Shown here one piece after another: positions 8,034-10,898 of a stretch of DNA of 10,898 nucleotides (its first letter is position 1; the number at the start of each line of letters is the position of its first letter). Made by a program: the position numbers and the translations under genes. The notes beneath the pieces were generated by a model. It ran no database searches. It was given only the letters and a program-made list of their open reading frames with translations, and was not told the DNA's origin. The DNA is from Phoronis ovalis (taxonomy: Eukaryota; Phoronida; Phoronidae). The stretch lies in assembly GCA_028565635.1 (NCBI GenBank), contig JAOXYB010058668.1:1-10898 (forward strand), written 5' to 3'.

Positions 8034-8214
8034 CTTGATAAAGCTCTTGCAGTTATATTACCAAGTAGAATTTCTGTCACTTCAGTCAGAGACTGTACAT
8101 CTTTCAAGGCAATATCTGGTATACTATCCTGCTGTTCAGGTATTGTTTTAGTGCCATCGTCCATTTCATCTGAAGAGGAGTCATCTTCTGCATGATCCAT
8201 ACACCATATTATTG
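8034..8214 (-). CDS. RNF213: RNF213-like exon B: end of UBA-like fold and acidic tract
   Basis: This exon gives residues 214-272, flanked by split codons A213 and S273. The acceptor is TTTTCAG and the donor AAG|GTTTGT. The first residues, IIWCMDHAEDD, complete the third helix of the UBA-like fold started upstream, after the typical D-E-A-I turn. Next comes a very acidic serine tract, DSSSDEMDD (224-232), which fits casein kinase 2 consensus sites. A predicted helix, VQSLTEVTEILLGNITARALS (about 252-272), leads into the AAA1 region. The exon lies between a 1,032-base intron and a 107-base intron. Gene membership is firm because both phases fit; the functional reading of the acidic tract is inference. 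Confidence 0.88.
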
Positions 8215-8683
8215 CTGAAAATAAATAATGACAATTTTACCACTTAGATCAACACAACTAACTTAAAAACAATATTGTTTTTTAAATAAAATTTATTCAG
8301 TAAACAGTTTTGATTGCAACTATAAACTGTACTGTTCTTAATCTTTCACGGTCACAAACATTGACTCACAATTTAATTCACAGGTATATATTTTTAAACT
8401 TAAAATTACATACTGCAAATAGGAACATTACAGTAGATCACTATGGAGTGCATAGGACATAGCTTTCTGTTCCAGGAAAGAAGAAGATTAAACAAGCAAG
8501 AACTTTGCATGAAGGTTAAGTTTAAATAAAAAATTGAAAAATATGCATTAATTTTTTTCACAAAATAAATGTTTTCGAAAACTTCTACTTTCACGCTAGG
8601 TCATGGTGGTATTTTTAGACTTGTGTGTGCAACACATGAAATTTAATTAACATTTTATGACACTTCCTAATAATCATAAGAGG

Positions 8684-8713
8684 TACATCCTACAGGAAAA
8701 TCCTGCAGATGTA
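8684..8713. repeat. Imperfect inverted repeat in intron A-B
   Basis: TACATCCTACAGGA (8684-8697) and TCCTGCAGATGTA (8701-8713) pair over about 13 positions with one extra base and one mismatch around a three-base loop. No function is assigned. Confidence 0.4.
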
Positions 8714-9168
8714 AATTCGAGATAGCTACATTTTTAAGAAGTAAACGATACTCCCATTATTTGTTAAGACCAAATTGTAAATACTGTGAATAATCTCTGA
8801 ATTATTAATTAATGTTAAAAAAAATATATTTATTTTATTTGCTACAAAACTAAATTGATTATAGAACCAAAAGCCCTAGTGCAATTTAAAAATGGTCCAT
8901 AACAAATTGTAGAAATATCGTTTACTTGCTAAAAATATAGTTAGCACAATTTTGATTTTCTGGGTTTTCTCGTAGGATTTACCAATGATTTTTATAGGGT
9001 ATTATTAAATGCTAATTAAATTTCATACATTATACACAATAGTTTGAAAACACCATTATGACATAGCTTTAGAAAACATCTATTTTAGGTGAAAAAAATG
9101 TTATGCAGATTTGTTTGAATTTTTACTTAGCATTAACCCAACATGTATTGAAATACAATGTTTAGTTG

Positions 9169-9199
9169 GTTTACTCCCCTTAGTAAACTTTAAAGTTTA
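9169..9199. repeat. Overlapping hairpin and 16-base palindrome
   Basis: GTTTACT (9169-9175) pairs with AGTAAAC (9182-9188) across a six-base loop. The perfect palindrome TAAACTTTAAAGTTTA (9184-9199) overlaps its right arm. The two structures exclude each other. They lie about 50 bases beyond the donor of exon A, inside the intron. Confidence 0.45.
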
Positions 9200-9246
9200 G
9201 CTGCATACAAATACTACTTTGCATACGAATTTTGAAACAAAAGTAC

Positions 9247-9883
9247 CTTCATCAATTTTGTATGCTCCATATACTGCTAATGCTTTCAAAGCAAGCCTCG
9301 GAGAAAAACCACTATGGTCCATTTCTTCTAAAAACTTTCGTTTATGCTCTACCAATTCTGCATCGTCTTCCCCCAAACTTTTTGGCACAATCTCGTCATC
9401 ATTCCTTTGTGAACTTTCCCCTGCTAAATCTTTTAAGTCATGATTGGCTTCAGCAATAGCGCGACAAAGATCAAATTTGGTACAGTTCTGCTTAATTGCA
9501 TGCAACAAAGGGTACACCAAACTTGACATACTAGATGTTTGAGAGGACATCAGTAGTGCAAACTGGTGCCTAAGAATAACTAACTGTTCTGTTGTAAAAT
9601 GATTTAAATGTTGATACTCATCACGACATTTAGAGATGTATGCATTCCAGTCTTCTAGGCATTTTTCAATGAATTCACATAATTTAATTATTTCTGTGTC
9701 TACATTTGAGCCATGAGCTTTCTGTCCCCTGAGTTTACTATCAGACAATCCAAAGTCTACAAAGCAATGCACATCTCTCCCAGGCTGACAAAACAATTGA
9801 ACTTTCCAGTCATGAAACAGTATGCTCCCTGATGCACAAATTTTGATATAAGCACTAGCCAGTCGTACAACACCATCAAATAT
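9247..9883 (-). CDS. RNF213: RNF213-like exon A: linker helices and first part of UBA-like fold
   Basis: This exon encodes residues 1-212 plus one base of codon 213. It begins after TTTGTAG in phase 0 and ends GATGAAG|GTACTT. It is the longest exon in the window. The segment LCEFIEKCLEDW (68-79), followed by FTTEQLVILRHQ (96-107) and KQNCTKFDL (131-139), matches the helical stretch before AAA1 in RNF213, where the human protein has a comparable TAEQLV and SNCT pattern. An acidic, low-complexity linker (about 155-180) follows. Residues 184-212 read as the first two helices of a UBA fold, with LEEM, then GFSPRLALKALAVYG, then KIDE. The fold is completed by the next exon, which is unusual for RNF213 as I know it. 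Confidence 0.9.
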
Positions 9884-10898
9884 CTACAAATTAAAGTAAA
9901 TTTCATGTTAAAACATTCGAAACAATTTGTTTAACTATGGAACATTTTAAAAGCTAGTATCAAACACAATCAAAATAAGTTTATTACTTCAAAATTAACT
10001 GCTGCCTGCAAATTGAACATAATCTACATGTGCTGAATTTACCAAATATATATATTGAGCTCTTATCATTAGGTATGTGACTCTTCGTCTAAATTCTAAT
10101 GCAAAATATACTCACCTATTCTAACTTTTAAAGATATGTCAGTTGAACATCTGACTACCAGCAATAAAGTTTTGCACATACTTTACTACAATAGCCAATT
10201 ACATACCTGTCAAGTTGCAAGAATTTTTGGGAGGAGATTATTTTGTTGTAAAATTTGATTGCGGAGCAGCAGCCACCGCAAAGCTGTTGTAGCGCAGCCT
10301 TTAATTGATCTTGTGTGGGGATGGATGTGGGAGGGGGGTTTACCCCTTTGGGCGGGGTACGTGTGAGGGACCTTCCTTGGATTTTTTTTTGATTTTCCGA
10401 TGTTATTTCCTGCTATTTGGTGCATTTCTGAGCACAGTCTGAAGGTATTTACAAGAGTTGCATTACAAAAAAATAAGGACATCACATTAATTCATTTTAA
10501 TTTGTTTAGTCAAATCGCAAAAAATATCCCAAATTACTCTTACCTGTATATATCTTATTTTTAATTCATTTATTGACATTTATAACAATTGAAATAATTA
10601 TTTCATATGTTTCAAGAGCAGTGTTTTAATTTCTTTCAGGGTAAACTAATTCTGTTCATATTTTTTCTTAGTATTTCATTCATATCAATTATATGAAACA
10701 AATTTTTTAATTTTTTCAACTCAGTATACTTCAAAAAGTAACAAGACAACGACGATTCGGAACATCATCATTGCATGCTGCTTAAATTGGCTATTTGAGT
10801 GAAAGGAATTGCATATTATTTATATGAAGCATATATGTTTTATAAGTACAGTAGAAGTGATGAAAATGAGTTGGCGCATGCCTGTCTCTTTTATTACT
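9884..10898 (-). other. Incomplete intron or upstream flank
   Basis: No exon is firmly supported here. AT-rich sequence is interrupted by a GC-rich patch (10261-10380, listed separately). A strong minus-strand donor, CAG|GTAAGAG, lies at the 10543/10544 border. It follows a short open stretch from an ATG at 10579 that would join exon A in phase 0 (see findings). Another donor-like CAG|GTATGT at 10206/10207 cannot be used, because the phase needed has a TGA just before it. The rest shows only A/T-rich intronic sequence. Confidence 0.6.
10261..10380. other. GC-rich patch in AT-rich flank
   Basis: By hand count 71 of these 120 bases are G or C, in clear contrast to the strongly AT-rich surroundings. 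It contains G-runs (gggaggggggttt, gggcgggg) on the plus strand and ends beside a run of T. It may be part of an inserted repeat or a weakly GC-rich promoter-like element. A minus-strand open frame passes through it but resembles nothing I know. Nature unresolved. Confidence 0.4.

Larger units (their letters stand above)
8215..9246 (-). other. Intron A-B, 1,032 bases
   Basis: This intron splits the UBA-like fold. It is AT-rich, with no additional exon needed, since codon 213 is completed by the two flanking exons. It contains the small inverted repeats at 8684-8713 and 9169-9199. Minus-strand open frames inside it, such as 8406-8594, are low-complexity and unlike any RNF213 segment. Confidence 0.8.
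521..9883 (-). other. RNF213: RNF213-like gene, central part (16 exons, open at both ends)
   Basis: This entry groups the sixteen exons listed separately. Spliced together they give 949 codons with no stop, and every junction has GT-AG ends with matching phase. Landmark strings shared with RNF213 as I know it include IPVIIMGETGCGKTRLIKF, YELTTDN, ILAI.MRFRCG, PHPY.FFN.D, RDFAT.SL, NPSW.EL, LPLP..DEVLLCT and RAGVGK. RNF213 is a very large cytosolic protein of about 5,200 residues in humans. It has a dynein-like ring of six AAA units and a C-terminal E3 ligase module, and it acts in ubiquitylation of lipid droplets and intracellular pathogens. The window covers roughly the linker through early AAA3. 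The start codon and the E3 module are not present. I saw no sign of decay. Confidence 0.93.

Noticed and set aside
8406-8594. Minus-strand open frame of 62 codons inside intron A-B
   Set aside because: It has no splice sites in a compatible phase and no similarity. Adding it would interrupt the UBA-like fold.
9219-9459. Two overlapping plus-strand open frames
   Set aside because: Both are antisense to exon A and show no similarity to known proteins.
10210-10485. Minus-strand open frame of 91 codons through the GC-rich patch
   Set aside because: It resembles no family I know and cannot be joined to exon A in phase at the donor at 10206/10207.

Overview
The window looks like a stretch of an animal nuclear genome. 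It is AT-rich, and its only recognisable gene is cut into short exons with GT-AG introns of about 100 to 1,400 bases. There is no bacterial operon structure and I saw no tRNA or rRNA. The gene is on the minus strand. Its protein resembles RNF213 (mysterin), the giant dynein-like AAA+ ATPase and E3 ubiquitin ligase. Identity drifts considerably from the vertebrate protein as I remember it, and the introns carry repeat-like pieces, so an invertebrate, perhaps a mollusc, is my best guess. The species cannot be fixed from this sequence.

Layout, read in gene direction (right to left). The right end, 9884-10898, is intron or upstream sequence with a GC-rich patch. Sixteen exons follow: 9247-9883, 8034-8214, 7805-7926, 7332-7406, 6806-6918, 6286-6421, 5720-5909, 5340-5592, 4939-5079, 4451-4562, 4056-4197, 2444-2687, 2048-2109, 1750-1944, 891-1013 and 521-641. 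They total 2,847 coding bases, exactly 949 codons. All reading phases agree across the 15 junctions and there is no stop or frameshift, so the gene appears intact. Residue numbers below count from the first codon of 9247-9883. The gene continues beyond both ends of the window. The N-terminal arm is missing on the right. The rest of AAA3, AAA4 to AAA6 and the RING/E3 module would lie to the left.

The 949 residues cover a helical linker region, a UBA-like ubiquitin-binding fold followed by an acidic serine tract (about residues 184-235), and the motif-less AAA1 region (about 320-480). AAA2 follows with a degenerate P-loop (K500). The fragment ends in the first part of AAA3, with a perfect Walker A motif (G918 to T925). 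The UBA-like segment is the most interesting point, because I do not recall it in vertebrate RNF213.

The long introns hold several inverted or direct repeats (1-237, 1450-1583, 3087-3671, 8684-8713, 9169-9199) that look like remnants of small mobile elements. I found no second gene, CRISPR array or other dedicated system.
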